This document shows, in pieces, positions 49,942 to 60,879 of a stretch of 64,000 nt of DNA. The stretch comes from Amycolatopsis sp. 2-15 (GTDB lineage: Bacteria; Actinomycetota; Actinomycetes; Mycobacteriales; Pseudonocardiaceae): the NCBI RefSeq assembly GCF_030285625.1, contig NZ_CP127294.1, positions 3,296,001-3,360,000 of the forward strand. Direction: 5' to 3'. Positions within the stretch are counted from its first letter, which is position 1; each line of letters opens with the position of its first letter. Position numbers and translations under genes: made by a program. The notes below the pieces were generated by a model. The model had not been told where the DNA came from. It did not search any database and saw only the letters and a program-made list of their open reading frames with translations.

Positions 49942-50262
49942 GTGGCTCGCTATCTGGAGGAACCGGCTGTCGCCGGCATCCGGTTCGACGACGTGCTCAA
50001 CGCGATCGCGGACGACGCGCGGATGCGCGTGCTGGTCACGCTCGCCGACGGCGAGTTCCACCCGTGCGGGCCGGAAGGCCTGCTGGCCGCACTGCACAAG
50101 TCGACGTTGTCGCACCACAAGAAAGTGCTGCGCGAGGCCGGGCTGACGCGGACGAAGTTGGAAGGCCGCAACTACTTCGTGTGCTTGCGCCGCGAGGATC
50201 TCGACGCGCGGTTCCCGGGGTTCCTCGATGCAGTGCTCGCCGGCCTGGCCGAGGTGTACTGA
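49942..50262 (+). CDS. ArsR-like winged-helix regulator
   Basis: The 106-residue protein has a compact winged helix (IADDARMRVLVTLADGEFHPCGPEGLLAALHKSTLSHHKKVLREAGLTRTKLEGRNYFVCLR). The STLSHHKKVLREAGL recognition helix is typical of ArsR proteins. Only one cysteine is present, so classical metal sensing is not supported. GAGGAGG precedes GTG 49942. It likely represses the divergent MFS gene. Confidence 0.82.
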   Translation: MARYLEEPAVAGIRFDDVLNAIADDARMRVLVTLADGEFHPCGPEGLLAALHKSTLSHHKKVLREAGLTRTKLEGRNYFVCLRREDLDARFPGFLDAVLAGLAEVY

Positions 50263-50263
50263 T

Positions 50264-50283
50264 CCGTCCGAAGTGGACGGTTT
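50264..50283 (+). terminator. Short hairpin after the ArsR-like gene
   Basis: CCGTCC (50264-50269), a 5-nt loop and GGACGG (50275-50280) are followed by TTT. It lies at the stop of the ArsR-like gene and overlaps the end of the convergent HxlR gene. Confidence 0.5.
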
Positions 50284-50728
50284 ACTTGAGCACGCGCGTG
50301 TCGGCGGCGTGGATCGGTGTGCCGTCGGGTGTCACGTAGGTGAGCCGCGGGATCGGCTCTTCCGTCTCCCGGTCCACGAGCAGCACGTGGTCCTCGCCCG
50401 GTTCGTACGCGTGGTCCTGCCCCCATTGCCGCAGGCTGACCACGAGGTCGAACAGGTCCTCGCCGCGCTTCGTCAGCACGTATTCGCGGTAGGCACTGCC
50501 GTCCGAGGCCGGTTCGACGGACAGCACGCCGGCGCCGACGAGGTTGCGCAGCCGGTCGGTGAGGATGTTCTTGGCCACCCCGAGGTTGCGCTGGAACTGC
50601 CCGAACCGGCGGATGCCGTCGAACGCGTCGCGGATGATCAGCAGTGACCACTTGTCGCCGACGAGGTCGACCGTCCGCGCGACGGGGCACTGCGGGCTCG
50701 TCCACGTGCGCTCGCTCAGCGCGACCAC
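50282..50728 (-). CDS. HxlR-family transcriptional regulator
   Basis: The 148-residue protein has the HxlR fold (CPVARTVDLVGDKWSLLIIRDAFDGIRRFGQFQRNLGVAKNILTDRLRNLVGAGVL, wing at SDGSAYREYVLTKRG) and a C-terminal extension with EDHVLLVDRETEEPI. A conserved cysteine precedes the first helix, the usual sensing site. An inverted repeat AACCA-GTC-TGGTT (50745-50757) lies just upstream and is a likely operator. Confidence 0.86.
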   Translation of the reverse strand: MVALSERTWTSPQCPVARTVDLVGDKWSLLIIRDAFDGIRRFGQFQRNLGVAKNILTDRLRNLVGAGVLSVEPASDGSAYREYVLTKRGEDLFDLVVSLRQWGQDHAYEPGEDHVLLVDRETEEPIPRLTYVTPDGTPIHAADTRVLK

Positions 50729-50744
50729 CTCCGGTTACTGCTGA

Positions 50745-50757
50745 AACCAGTCTGGTT
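50745..50757 (-). promoter_or_regulatory. AACCA-N3-TGGTT repeat before the HxlR gene
   Basis: Perfect 5-bp arms with a 3-nt spacer lie 17 nt upstream of the HxlR start. Larger half-sites CCAGT and ACTGG recur around it (50747-50771). Autoregulation is inferred. Confidence 0.4.
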
Positions 50758-50872
50758 GCAGTTTACTACTGGCTGGCCGGCGGTGGAAGGCATCGCCCTG
50801 CGCCCGGTTCCGGCACCCGTGGGCACCGGAACCGGCGGGGTGATCACGTTGTCGCCAGCGCCGCGGTGGGGT

Positions 50873-50947
50873 GGCGGCACCGTCACCGTCGACAGCACGC
50901 CCGGTGCGGGCACGACCGTCACTGTTTCCCTGCCCATCGGCAGCTGA
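50873..50947 (+). pseudogene. Remnant of a histidine kinase C-terminus
   Basis: The last 24 codons before the stop at 50947 read GGTVTVDSTPGAGTTVTVSL, then PIGS, the characteristic end of a HATPase_c domain. Sequence upstream in the frame no longer resembles a kinase (the glycine-rich N and G boxes are missing). It appears to be the tail of a sensor kinase gene whose body has been lost. Confidence 0.5.
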
Positions 50948-51047
50948 GCAGGACAACAACTTTTCCTCAGCGTGGAAACGTGGCTCCTCGACGCGTTTCC
51001 CGTCATTAGGCTCCCGCCATTCGGTGACTGACCGGGAGGTGACGTTC

Positions 51048-54422
<3,375 letters not shown>

Positions 54423-54497
54423 ATGAGAAGACCGCGGGCCGGCCTGGCGGACCCGTTTTATTCTCAAGGACTCCTGTCCCGGCGCGAGGAGGGGACC

Positions 54498-54760
54498 ATG
54501 GCCCACCGATCGGCCGGTCAGTCGGTGCTCGCCCGGGTGGTGGCGGTGCTCGAGGCGTTCGACCTCGACCACGGTTCCCTCACCGCGTCGGACATCGCGC
54601 GCCGCGCGGGGCTGTCGACGCCGACGGCGCACCGGATCGTCGCCGAGCTCGTCGAGCTGGGCCTGCTCGAACGCGGCGAAGGTCACCGCGTGCACGTCGG
54701 CGCGCGGTTCTGGGAGATCGCCGCGATGGCGCCGCGGGCGCTCGGCCTGCGCGAGGCGAA
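54498..54760 (+). pseudogene. IclR-family regulator, N-terminal fragment only
   Basis: ATG 54498 follows GAGGAGGGG. About 88 residues of an IclR protein are intact: SVLARVVAVLEAFDLDHGSLTASDIARRAGLSTPTAHRIVAELVELGLLERGEGHRVHVGARFWEIAAMAPRA. After GLREA the homology ends and the DNA continues as the opposite strand of a P450 gene. The DNA-binding domain survives but the effector and multimer domain is lost. The frame runs on to 54980 without meaning. Confidence 0.75.
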
Positions 54761-55111
54761 CCACTGTTCCCGCAAGGTCCGCAGGACACGCGGCCCGATC
54801 ACGGACGTGAGCACGCGCCGTGGAGCGTCGTGGTGGGGCGGGTCGTTCTCGAGGAGCAGGCTCGGCGGGCGCCACGGCTTTTCGTGGCGGAAGTTGCTGA
54901 GCCCGACGCCGGCGCCGGACTCGAAGTCCTGCCAGTCCACGAGTGCGGTGCGGACCTGTTCGTACCGCGCCATGGCGTAAACGTCGTAGCGGGACAGGTG
55001 CACGAGCGGTCCGGCGTCGCGCATCGTCGCGTGCAGTCGGGCCGGATCTTCCAGAGCTTCGGGCCCGAACGGATCCAGGTCGACGACGGGTACGTCGAGC
55101 ATCGTGGTCAT
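54757..55111 (-). pseudogene. CYP199-like cytochrome P450, N-terminal fragment only
   Basis: About 118 residues of a P450 are present: DLDPFGPEALEDPARLHATMRDAGPLVHLSRYDVYAMARYEQV, GVGLSNFRHEKPWRPPSLLLENDPPHH and RRVLTSVIGPRVLRTLREQWFA. The KPWRPPSLxLExDPPxH block is typical of CYP199-type para-methoxybenzoate demethylases. The I-helix, ExxR and heme cysteine regions are missing. GGAGA precedes ATG 55111, 24 nt after the reductase gene. It would have made 4-hydroxybenzoate for PobA. Confidence 0.75.
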
Positions 55112-55135
55112 GGGAGTCTCCGATCTTCGAGCGGG

Positions 55136-56077
55136 TCAGAGGTCGAGGGCGAGGCGGTCGGTGCGGGAGCGGGACACGCAGACGTACATGCAGTCCGCCG
55201 TCTCGCGGTCGTGCTCGGCGAGCAGGGAGTCGCGGTGGTCGGGCAGGCCGTCGAGCCCCACGGTTTCGCAGGTGCCGCACGTGCCGTGCTCGCACGAGGA
55301 GAGGACGTCGACGCCGGCGTTGCGGATGGCTTCCAGCACGGAGATCTCCGGCGTCACGCGGATCGTCTTGCCGGAGCGGCGCAGTTCCACCTCGAAGGCC
55401 TCGTCGCGGGCGGGGGTGCGTTCGGCCGCGACGAAGCGTTCGGTGTGCAGCGCGTGCGCCGGCCAGTGCGCGCAGGCGGCTTCGACGGCGTCCAGCAATG
55501 GGGCAGGGCCGCAGCAGTAGACGCGCGCGGCGGATTTCGCCTCGCCGAGCCACGCGGCGAGGTCGAGCAGTCCCCGTTCGTCTTGCGGCACGGCGTGCAC
55601 ACGGTCGCCGTAGGTGGCCAGCTCGTCGAGGAAGGCCATGGACGCGCGGCGCCGCCCGCCGTAGAGGAGGTGCCACTCGATGCCGAGCAGCTCGGCCTGG
55701 TGGATCATCGGCAGCACCGGCGTGATCCCGATGCCGCCGGCGATGAACAGATACTCGGTGGCGGGCACCAGCGGGAAGTTGTTGCGTGGCCAGCCGACGC
55801 CGAGGCGGTCGCCGACTCCGACGACGTCGTGCACGTACGCCGAACCGCCTCGCCCGTCCGGCTCGCGCAGCACGGCGACGCGGTAGGTGCGGGAATCCCA
55901 GCGGTCGCCGCACAGCGAGTACTGGCGCGTGAGCCCGTTCGGGAGGACCAGGTCGATGTGCGACCCCGGCGTCCAGTCGGGCAGCCGCCCGCCGTCCGGC
56001 CGCGCCAGGGTCAGCTCGCGCACGCCCTCGGCCCGCTCCCGGATCGCGGCCACTTCCAGCACCTCGACGTCGGTCAT
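55136..56077 (-). CDS. Phthalate dioxygenase reductase-type (VanB-like) oxidoreductase
   Basis: The 313-residue protein has an FMN/FAD domain (TPGSHIDLVLPNGLTRQYSLCG), a NAD-binding domain (LFIAGGIGITPVLPMI, VYCCGPAPLLDAV) and a C-terminal plant-type [2Fe-2S] ferredoxin domain (SSCEHGTCGTCETV with a later cysteine in ADCMYVC). It passes electrons from NAD(P)H to an oxygenase, here the P450 encoded 24 nt downstream. GAGGAGG precedes ATG 56077. An IclR-type operator lies 66 nt upstream. Without the P450 its partner is uncertain. Confidence 0.88.
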   Translation of the reverse strand: MTDVEVLEVAAIRERAEGVRELTLARPDGGRLPDWTPGSHIDLVLPNGLTRQYSLCGDRWDSRTYRVAVLREPDGRGGSAYVHDVVGVGDRLGVGWPRNNFPLVPATEYLFIAGGIGITPVLPMIHQAELLGIEWHLLYGGRRRASMAFLDELATYGDRVHAVPQDERGLLDLAAWLGEAKSAARVYCCGPAPLLDAVEAACAHWPAHALHTERFVAAERTPARDEAFEVELRRSGKTIRVTPEISVLEAIRNAGVDVLSSCEHGTCGTCETVGLDGLPDHRDSLLAEHDRETADCMYVCVSRSRTDRLALDL

Positions 56078-56142
56078 TCGGCTCCTCCTCACCGGTGGGG
56101 AGAACTCAACGTAAGTCGGGCGAACTCGGCGTCGCGATGCGC

Positions 56143-56159
56143 TTCTCGTCCAATGAGAA
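56143..56159. promoter_or_regulatory. Probable IclR operator (copy 2) before the reductase-P450 genes
   Basis: TTCTCGTCCAATGAGAA matches the palindrome at 54413-54429 in 14 of 17 positions, including both outer TTCTC and GAGAA arms. It sits in the promoter of the reductase gene. Confidence 0.6.
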
Positions 56160-56208
56160 GCACGAATGAGGGTGCCGTGGGTCACCAGTTTGCGCGATAG
56201 ACTTCCAA

Positions 56209-56228
56209 AGTATCGATATTTTGCTACT
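56209..56228 (+). promoter_or_regulatory. Possible GntR site and promoter of the dioxygenase-hydrolase operon
   Basis: AGTATCGATATTTTGCTACT has AGTA and TACT ends and shares TATCGAT and a following T-rich stretch with the region at 58146-58160 before the GntR gene. It lies 66 nt before the dioxygenase start and is unusually AT-rich. A shared GntR operator is inferred. Confidence 0.4.
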
Positions 56229-56293
56229 CTGACGATGGCGGGTCTGGTGAGTCCGTCGAGCCGCCGAGTCGTCCCGGACAGGAAGGCAAGCCG

Positions 56294-57226
56294 ATGCCGC
56301 TGCATCGTTTGACGTCGATCACGCTGGGTGTGCCCAATGTGGGGGCGACCGCTGGTTACTACGAGGATTTCGGCCTGACGCCGGTGGGCGAGAAGGCGGA
56401 GAACCGGTTCGCCACCGCCGAAGGGGGCGAGCAGCTGAAGATCACGCACTCGCCGCTGCGCCGGCTGGTGGAGCTGGGGGTGGGGGTCGACGACCCCGAC
56501 GACCTGGACCGGATCGAGGCGAGCCTGGCGAAGCTCGACGTGGCCGGGAAGCGCGACGAGACGTCGCTGCGGGTGCTCGACCCGAACTCGAACACGCTGG
56601 TGGTGCTGGAGATCGCGCCGCACCTGGTGCAGGTGCCGGTGGAGCAGGTGCCGTACAACGGTCCTGGCCGGGTATCGCGGCCGGACGGCCGCGCGCCCGG
56701 CGTGGAGCGGACCAACAAGGTGCGGCCGAAGAAGCTGGGCCACGTCGTGATCGGGTCAAAGGATCAGGACGCGTCGCAGAAGTTCTTCACCGAGGGCATC
56801 GGGTTCAAGGCCAGTGACCACGTCCCGAGCCTCGCGAGCTTCCTGCGCTGCTCGACCGACCACCACAACCTGCTGATCCAGAAGGCACCGGTCGACTTCC
56901 TGCACCACACCGCGTGGGAGGTCGACGACGTCGACGAGGTCGGCCGCGGCGCCACCGAGATGCTGGAAGGCAACCCCGAGCGCCACGTCTGGGGCCTGGG
57001 CCGCCACCACATCGGGTCCAACTTCTTCTGGTACCTCAAGGATCCCGCCGGCAACTTCTCCGAGTACTACAGCGACCTCGACTGCATCGTCGACGACGCG
57101 CTCTGGAAGCCCTCGGTCGTCGAGGGCACCCGTGGTGTCTACAACTGGGGCCCGCCGCTGCCGCCGTCGTTCCTCAAGCCCGAAGACCTCGCCGCGCTCA
57201 TGACCGGCACGCACAGCCCCCGCTGA
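56294..57226 (+). CDS. Type I extradiol (VOC) dioxygenase
   Basis: The 310-residue protein has two VOC modules; the second carries the iron ligands: H in KKLGHVVIGSKD, H in DFLHHTAWEV and E in GNFSEYYSDLD. It should open a catechol-type ring next to the hydroxyls. The substrate is not predictable, but the FAH-family hydrolase gene 24 nt downstream fits a homoprotocatechuate- or catechol-like meta pathway. ATG 56294 is preceded by GGACAGGAAGG. Confidence 0.87.
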   Translation: MPLHRLTSITLGVPNVGATAGYYEDFGLTPVGEKAENRFATAEGGEQLKITHSPLRRLVELGVGVDDPDDLDRIEASLAKLDVAGKRDETSLRVLDPNSNTLVVLEIAPHLVQVPVEQVPYNGPGRVSRPDGRAPGVERTNKVRPKKLGHVVIGSKDQDASQKFFTEGIGFKASDHVPSLASFLRCSTDHHNLLIQKAPVDFLHHTAWEVDDVDEVGRGATEMLEGNPERHVWGLGRHHIGSNFFWYLKDPAGNFSEYYSDLDCIVDDALWKPSVVEGTRGVYNWGPPLPPSFLKPEDLAALMTGTHSPR

Positions 57227-57250
57227 CCTTTTTCGCAGACAAGGAAAACC

Positions 57251-58093
57251 ATGCGCTACGGAAACATCAACGGCCGCGTCGCCCTGCTCTCCGGTGACCT
57301 CGCCCTCGACGTCGAGAAGGCCAGCGACGGCCGGTTCGGCCCGGACCCCGACGGCGTCTACGAGAAGTGGGACGAGTTCGCGGCGTGGGCGCGTGGGCAG
57401 TCGTTCGAGGACGCGGTGCCGTTCACCTACGTCGAGGTCGGCCCGCCGGTGCTGCGCCCGGCGCAGATCTTCGCCATCGGCCTGAACTACGACGCGCACG
57501 CGTCCGAATCGGGCATGCAGGCCTCGGCGACCGCGCCCCCGGTGTTCACGAAGTTCGTCACGAGCATCACCGGCCCGTACGACGCGGTGCGGCTGCCCAG
57601 CGCGTCGGTCGACTGGGAGGTGGAGCTCGTGGTCGTGATCGGCAAGCGGGCCGAGGGTGTGACCAAGGAGCAGGGCTGGGACCACGTCGCGGGCCTCACG
57701 ATCGGACAGGATCTGTCCGAACGCGAAGTTCAGCTCGCGGGCCCGGTGCCGCAGTTCTCGCTCGGCAAGTCCTACCCCGGCTTCAGCCCCATCGGCCCCG
57801 CGATCGTGACGCCCGACGAGCTCGCCGACCGCGACGACCTCGCACTGAGCTGCTCCGTCGGCGACGAGGTGCTGCAGGACGGCCGCACCCGTGACCTCAT
57901 CGTCTCGGTGCCGGCGCTGGTTTCGTACCTGTCGTCGGTCGTGGCGCTGCTGCCGGGAGACGTGATCTTCACCGGTACGCCGGCGGGCGTCGGGATGGGC
58001 CGGGACCCCAAGCGCTACCTGGTTCCCGGTACCACGCTGGTCAGTGAGATCGAGGGCATCGGCCGGCTGCGCAACGACCTGGTTGCCGACTGA
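57251..58093 (+). CDS. Fumarylacetoacetate hydrolase-family protein
   Basis: The 280-residue protein has the FAH catalytic fold: IFAIGLNYDAHASESG, PPVFTKFVTSITGPYDAVRLPS, VDWEVELVVVIGKRA (metal acidic residues), FSLGKSYPGFSPIGPAIV and GDVIFTGTPAGVGMG. Such proteins hydrolyse or isomerise ring-opened dienoates. It is the second gene of the operon with the extradiol dioxygenase. ATG 57251 follows AAGGAAA. Confidence 0.88.
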   Translation: MRYGNINGRVALLSGDLALDVEKASDGRFGPDPDGVYEKWDEFAAWARGQSFEDAVPFTYVEVGPPVLRPAQIFAIGLNYDAHASESGMQASATAPPVFTKFVTSITGPYDAVRLPSASVDWEVELVVVIGKRAEGVTKEQGWDHVAGLTIGQDLSEREVQLAGPVPQFSLGKSYPGFSPIGPAIVTPDELADRDDLALSCSVGDEVLQDGRTRDLIVSVPALVSYLSSVVALLPGDVIFTGTPAGVGMGRDPKRYLVPGTTLVSEIEGIGRLRNDLVAD

Positions 58094-58145
58094 GGCCGGC
58101 CGCGGTCCCGGCCTGCCCGGCCGGGGTCGCCGTTATGGCCGTCGA

Positions 58146-58160
58146 ATATCGATTTATAGT
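58146..58160 (+). promoter_or_regulatory. -10 (TATAGT) and possible operator of the GntR gene
   Basis: TATAGT at 58155-58160 fits TANNNT, 11 nt before GTG 58172. It lies inside an AT-rich stretch resembling that before the dioxygenase gene (TATCGAT then T-rich), flanked by TCGAA (58142-58146) and TTCGA (58167-58171) half-sites. Confidence 0.45.
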
Positions 58161-58171
58161 AGAATGTTCGA

Positions 58172-58861
58172 GTGGTGACGAAACCTACCGCCAGCCGGAC
58201 CGAGGAAGTCTTCGAGACGCTACGGGCCGACCTCCTCGGCGGCCGCTTCGAGCCGGGACAGCGCATGAAGTCCCAGGAACTGAGCACGCGCTTCGGCGTG
58301 AGCATGTCCGTGGTGCGCGAAGCATTGACGCGGCTGGCGGAGCAGGGCCTGCTGGTTTCCACGCCGCAGCGCGGGTTCACCGTGCGCCCGCTGTCCGTCG
58401 ACGATCTGGCCGACCTCACGAAGGTCCGCGTTCAGATCGAGTCCCTGGCGCTGCGGCAGTCGTTCGAACTCGGCGACCTCAGCTGGGAGACGTCGGTGCT
58501 CGGCACGCACCACACGCTGGAACGCACGCCGGTGATCCTCGAAGACGGTTCCTACAACGAAGACTGGACGCTGGCCCACCGCGACTTCCACCGCGCGTTG
58601 CTGGCCGGCTGCGGCAGTCCGCGGCTCGAGGCGATCGCCACGTCGTTGCGCGACAGCGCCGAGCTCTACCGGCGCTGGTACTGGGCGCTGGCCGACGACC
58701 ACCAGCGCGACATCGCCGGTGAACACCGCCGCCTCAAGGACTTCGCGCTGAACCGCGACGCCGACCAGGCCGCGGAACTGCTCGGGGCGCACATCGAACG
58801 CGCGCCGCGAGCGTTGATCGCGTACGCGCAGGAAAACGGTTTGGACTCGTCGTTCGCCTGA
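58172..58861 (+). CDS. GntR-family regulator with FCD domain
   Basis: The 229-residue protein has a GntR winged helix (EEVFETLRADLLGGRFEPGQRMKSQELSTRFGVSMSVVREALTRLAEQGLLVSTPQRGFTV) and a helical FCD effector domain with metal-type histidines (HRDFHRALLAGCGSPRL, GEHRRLKDFAL). FCD regulators respond to carboxylic acids. It follows the dioxygenase-hydrolase operon and probably controls it. Confidence 0.88.
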   Translation: MVTKPTASRTEEVFETLRADLLGGRFEPGQRMKSQELSTRFGVSMSVVREALTRLAEQGLLVSTPQRGFTVRPLSVDDLADLTKVRVQIESLALRQSFELGDLSWETSVLGTHHTLERTPVILEDGSYNEDWTLAHRDFHRALLAGCGSPRLEAIATSLRDSAELYRRWYWALADDHQRDIAGEHRRLKDFALNRDADQAAELLGAHIERAPRALIAYAQENGLDSSFA

Positions 58862-58876
58862 CTCGGCCTCGGCGGA

Positions 58877-58902
58877 CGCCGGCCGGGCTGACCCGGCCGG
58901 CG
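58877..58902. terminator. Bidirectional hairpin terminator
   Basis: Perfect 11-bp arms (58877-58887 and 58892-58902) with a 4-nt loop lie between the convergent GntR and SDR-like genes. Confidence 0.7.
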
Positions 58903-58912
58903 CTTGCCCAGG

Positions 58913-59494
58913 TCAGTCGACGATCGTCACGACACCCGTCGGCGCGTCGAGCGCTTCGACCGTGAGCTCGGCCGCGCGGTCGAGGTGCACGCGGGGCTCC
59001 GCGGGCAGGGCGCCCTCGTTGTAGGTGCCGGGGCCGTAGAACTGGCCGTAGCTCAGCACGACACCGCCTTCGGCCAGCACCGACTGTTCGAGGTCCTTCA
59101 CCGCGAGGGCGTCGGGGCCGTCGGGCAGTTGCCAGGCCACGCTCTGCGCGAGGATCTTCGGCGCGCCGGCGGCGCGAGCGGCCTCGATCAGGTTGTGGTT
59201 GCCCTCGGTGCGGATGCGGGCGTTGCGCTCGGTGTGGTCGCCGATCTTGGCGAAGTCGTCGGGCAGATCGGTGAGCTCGTTGAGCACGACGTCCGGCTTG
59301 AAGTCGCGGACGGCCTGCACGAGCGCGTCGCGGTCGAAGACGTCGCACAGGATCGCGACGGCGCCGAGGTCGGTCAACGATTCCAGCTTGCCGGTCGACC
59401 GCGTCATGGCGCCGACCTCGTGCCCGGCCTCGACCAGCCGCGGGATCAGCCGCTGCCCGAGCACACCGGAGGCGCCGGCGAGGAATACCTTCAT
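58913..59494 (-). CDS. NAD(P)-binding extended SDR/NmrA-like protein, short
   Basis: The 193-residue Rossmann protein begins MKVFLAGASGVLGQRLIPRL (GxxGxxG) and has DVVLNELTDLPDD, RTEGNHNLIEAARAAG and YGQFYGPGTY as in epimerase-like SDRs. It is about 100 residues shorter than typical members; the C-terminal substrate domain is abbreviated (VHLDRAAELTVEALDAPTGVVTIVD). GGAGAAAG precedes ATG 59494. It lies downstream of the MFS gene on the same strand. Confidence 0.78.
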   Translation of the reverse strand: MKVFLAGASGVLGQRLIPRLVEAGHEVGAMTRSTGKLESLTDLGAVAILCDVFDRDALVQAVRDFKPDVVLNELTDLPDDFAKIGDHTERNARIRTEGNHNLIEAARAAGAPKILAQSVAWQLPDGPDALAVKDLEQSVLAEGGVVLSYGQFYGPGTYNEGALPAEPRVHLDRAAELTVEALDAPTGVVTIVD

Positions 59495-59532
59495 CACTTT
59501 CTCCTTTTTTTCCGAAATTCCACAGAGGACAC

Positions 59533-60759
59533 TCAGGCCGCTGCCGGAGCGAGGCGGGCCGTGGAGAGCCGGTCGACGCCCCACACCAGCAGGGCCACCA
59601 GGCTGAACCCGGCGCCGAGGACGCAGACCGCGGTCCAGCCCAACGCGCTGTACACGGTGGTCGCCGCGACGGCGCCACCGCCGAAACCCACGGAGTAGTA
59701 CGCCATGTTGCTGCCGATGAGGCGGCTGCTCGCGTTCGGGTCGAGGCCCACGATGAGGTGCTGATTGGTCACGTGGATGGCCTGGCCGGCGAAGTCGATC
59801 ACGATGATGCCGATGATAAGCGGGATCAGCGACTTCGGCAGCCACGCGATCGGCAGCCAGGACACCGCGAACAGCACCAGCGTGATGCCGGTGACCCACT
59901 GCGCCCGGCCACGGTCGGCCAGGGAGCCGGCGCGAGCGGCCCCGAACGCGCCAGCGGCGCCGACGAGGCCGAACAGCCCGACCGCCGACGTCGACAAGTT
60001 CCACGGCTCGGCGGAAAGCGGCAGTGCCATCGAGCCCCACAGCGCGCCGAAGCCGGCGAACATGAACAGTGTGATCAGGCTCCGCACGCGGAACACGCGC
60101 TCGCGCACGGTCAGCGTGACGATCGACGCGATCAGCTTGCGGTACGAGACCGAAGGCCGGTCCGGCAGCTCCGGGGGCAGCCGCAGGCCGAGCAGGACCG
60201 CGACGCCGAGCATCAGCACCGCGGAGACGACGAACACCGAGCGCCAGCCGAACGCGTCGGCGAGCAGACCGGCCACGGTCCGCGCGAGCAGGATGCCGAT
60301 CACGACGCCGCTGGTCACGATGCCGAGCACGCGGCCGCGGGATTCGGGACTGGCCAGCACGGCGGAGTAGGCGATGATCACCTGCTGCACCACCGTCGCG
60401 AGGCCGACCACGCCGCTGGCGATGAAGAACAGCACCGGCCCGGGTGACACGGCCACGCCGAGCAGCGCCAGCGCGGCGATCACCGAGCCGACGGGGATGA
60501 GCACGCGGCGGTTGAGCAGGTCACCCAGCGGCACGAGCAGGATCAGGCCGGCGAAGTAGCCGACCTGGGTCACGGTCGTCACGTAGCCGAGCCCGGCCGC
60601 GCCGACGCCGAGGTCGTGGCCGATGTCCTCCAGCAGCGGCTGGGCGTAGTAGATGTTGGCCACCGCGATGCCGCAGACGACGGCGAGCAGGACGGCGAAC
60701 CCGGTGCTGATGCCGGGGCGTGGTGGTCCGGGGGTTTTCCGGACGTCGAGGGAGGTCAT
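59533..60759 (-). CDS. MFS transporter (DHA1, AraJ/YdhP-like)
   Basis: The 408-residue protein has 12 membrane helices, with AVVCGIAVANIYYAQPLLEDIG in helix 1, a shortened motif A (PLGDLLNRRVLIPVG) and GVVIGILLARTVAGLLADAFGWR. The cargo is unknown. ATG 60759 is preferred over the longer frame (60834) because it follows AGGA and begins MTSLDVRK. The MocR-type regulator is divergent and probably controls it. Confidence 0.86.
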   Translation of the reverse strand: MTSLDVRKTPGPPRPGISTGFAVLLAVVCGIAVANIYYAQPLLEDIGHDLGVGAAGLGYVTTVTQVGYFAGLILLVPLGDLLNRRVLIPVGSVIAALALLGVAVSPGPVLFFIASGVVGLATVVQQVIIAYSAVLASPESRGRVLGIVTSGVVIGILLARTVAGLLADAFGWRSVFVVSAVLMLGVAVLLGLRLPPELPDRPSVSYRKLIASIVTLTVRERVFRVRSLITLFMFAGFGALWGSMALPLSAEPWNLSTSAVGLFGLVGAAGAFGAARAGSLADRGRAQWVTGITLVLFAVSWLPIAWLPKSLIPLIIGIIVIDFAGQAIHVTNQHLIVGLDPNASSRLIGSNMAYYSVGFGGGAVAATTVYSALGWTAVCVLGAGFSLVALLVWGVDRLSTARLAPAAA

Positions 60760-60879
60760 GGCGTTCCTAAGGAGTATCGGGCCATAGTGGTAGTAGATCG
60801 CAACCAGATTCGGTGGCCCGCGCGCTGGGCTCAAAACCCACGCTAGGCTGCGATTGGGTCAGGTGTATGGTCCATTTCC

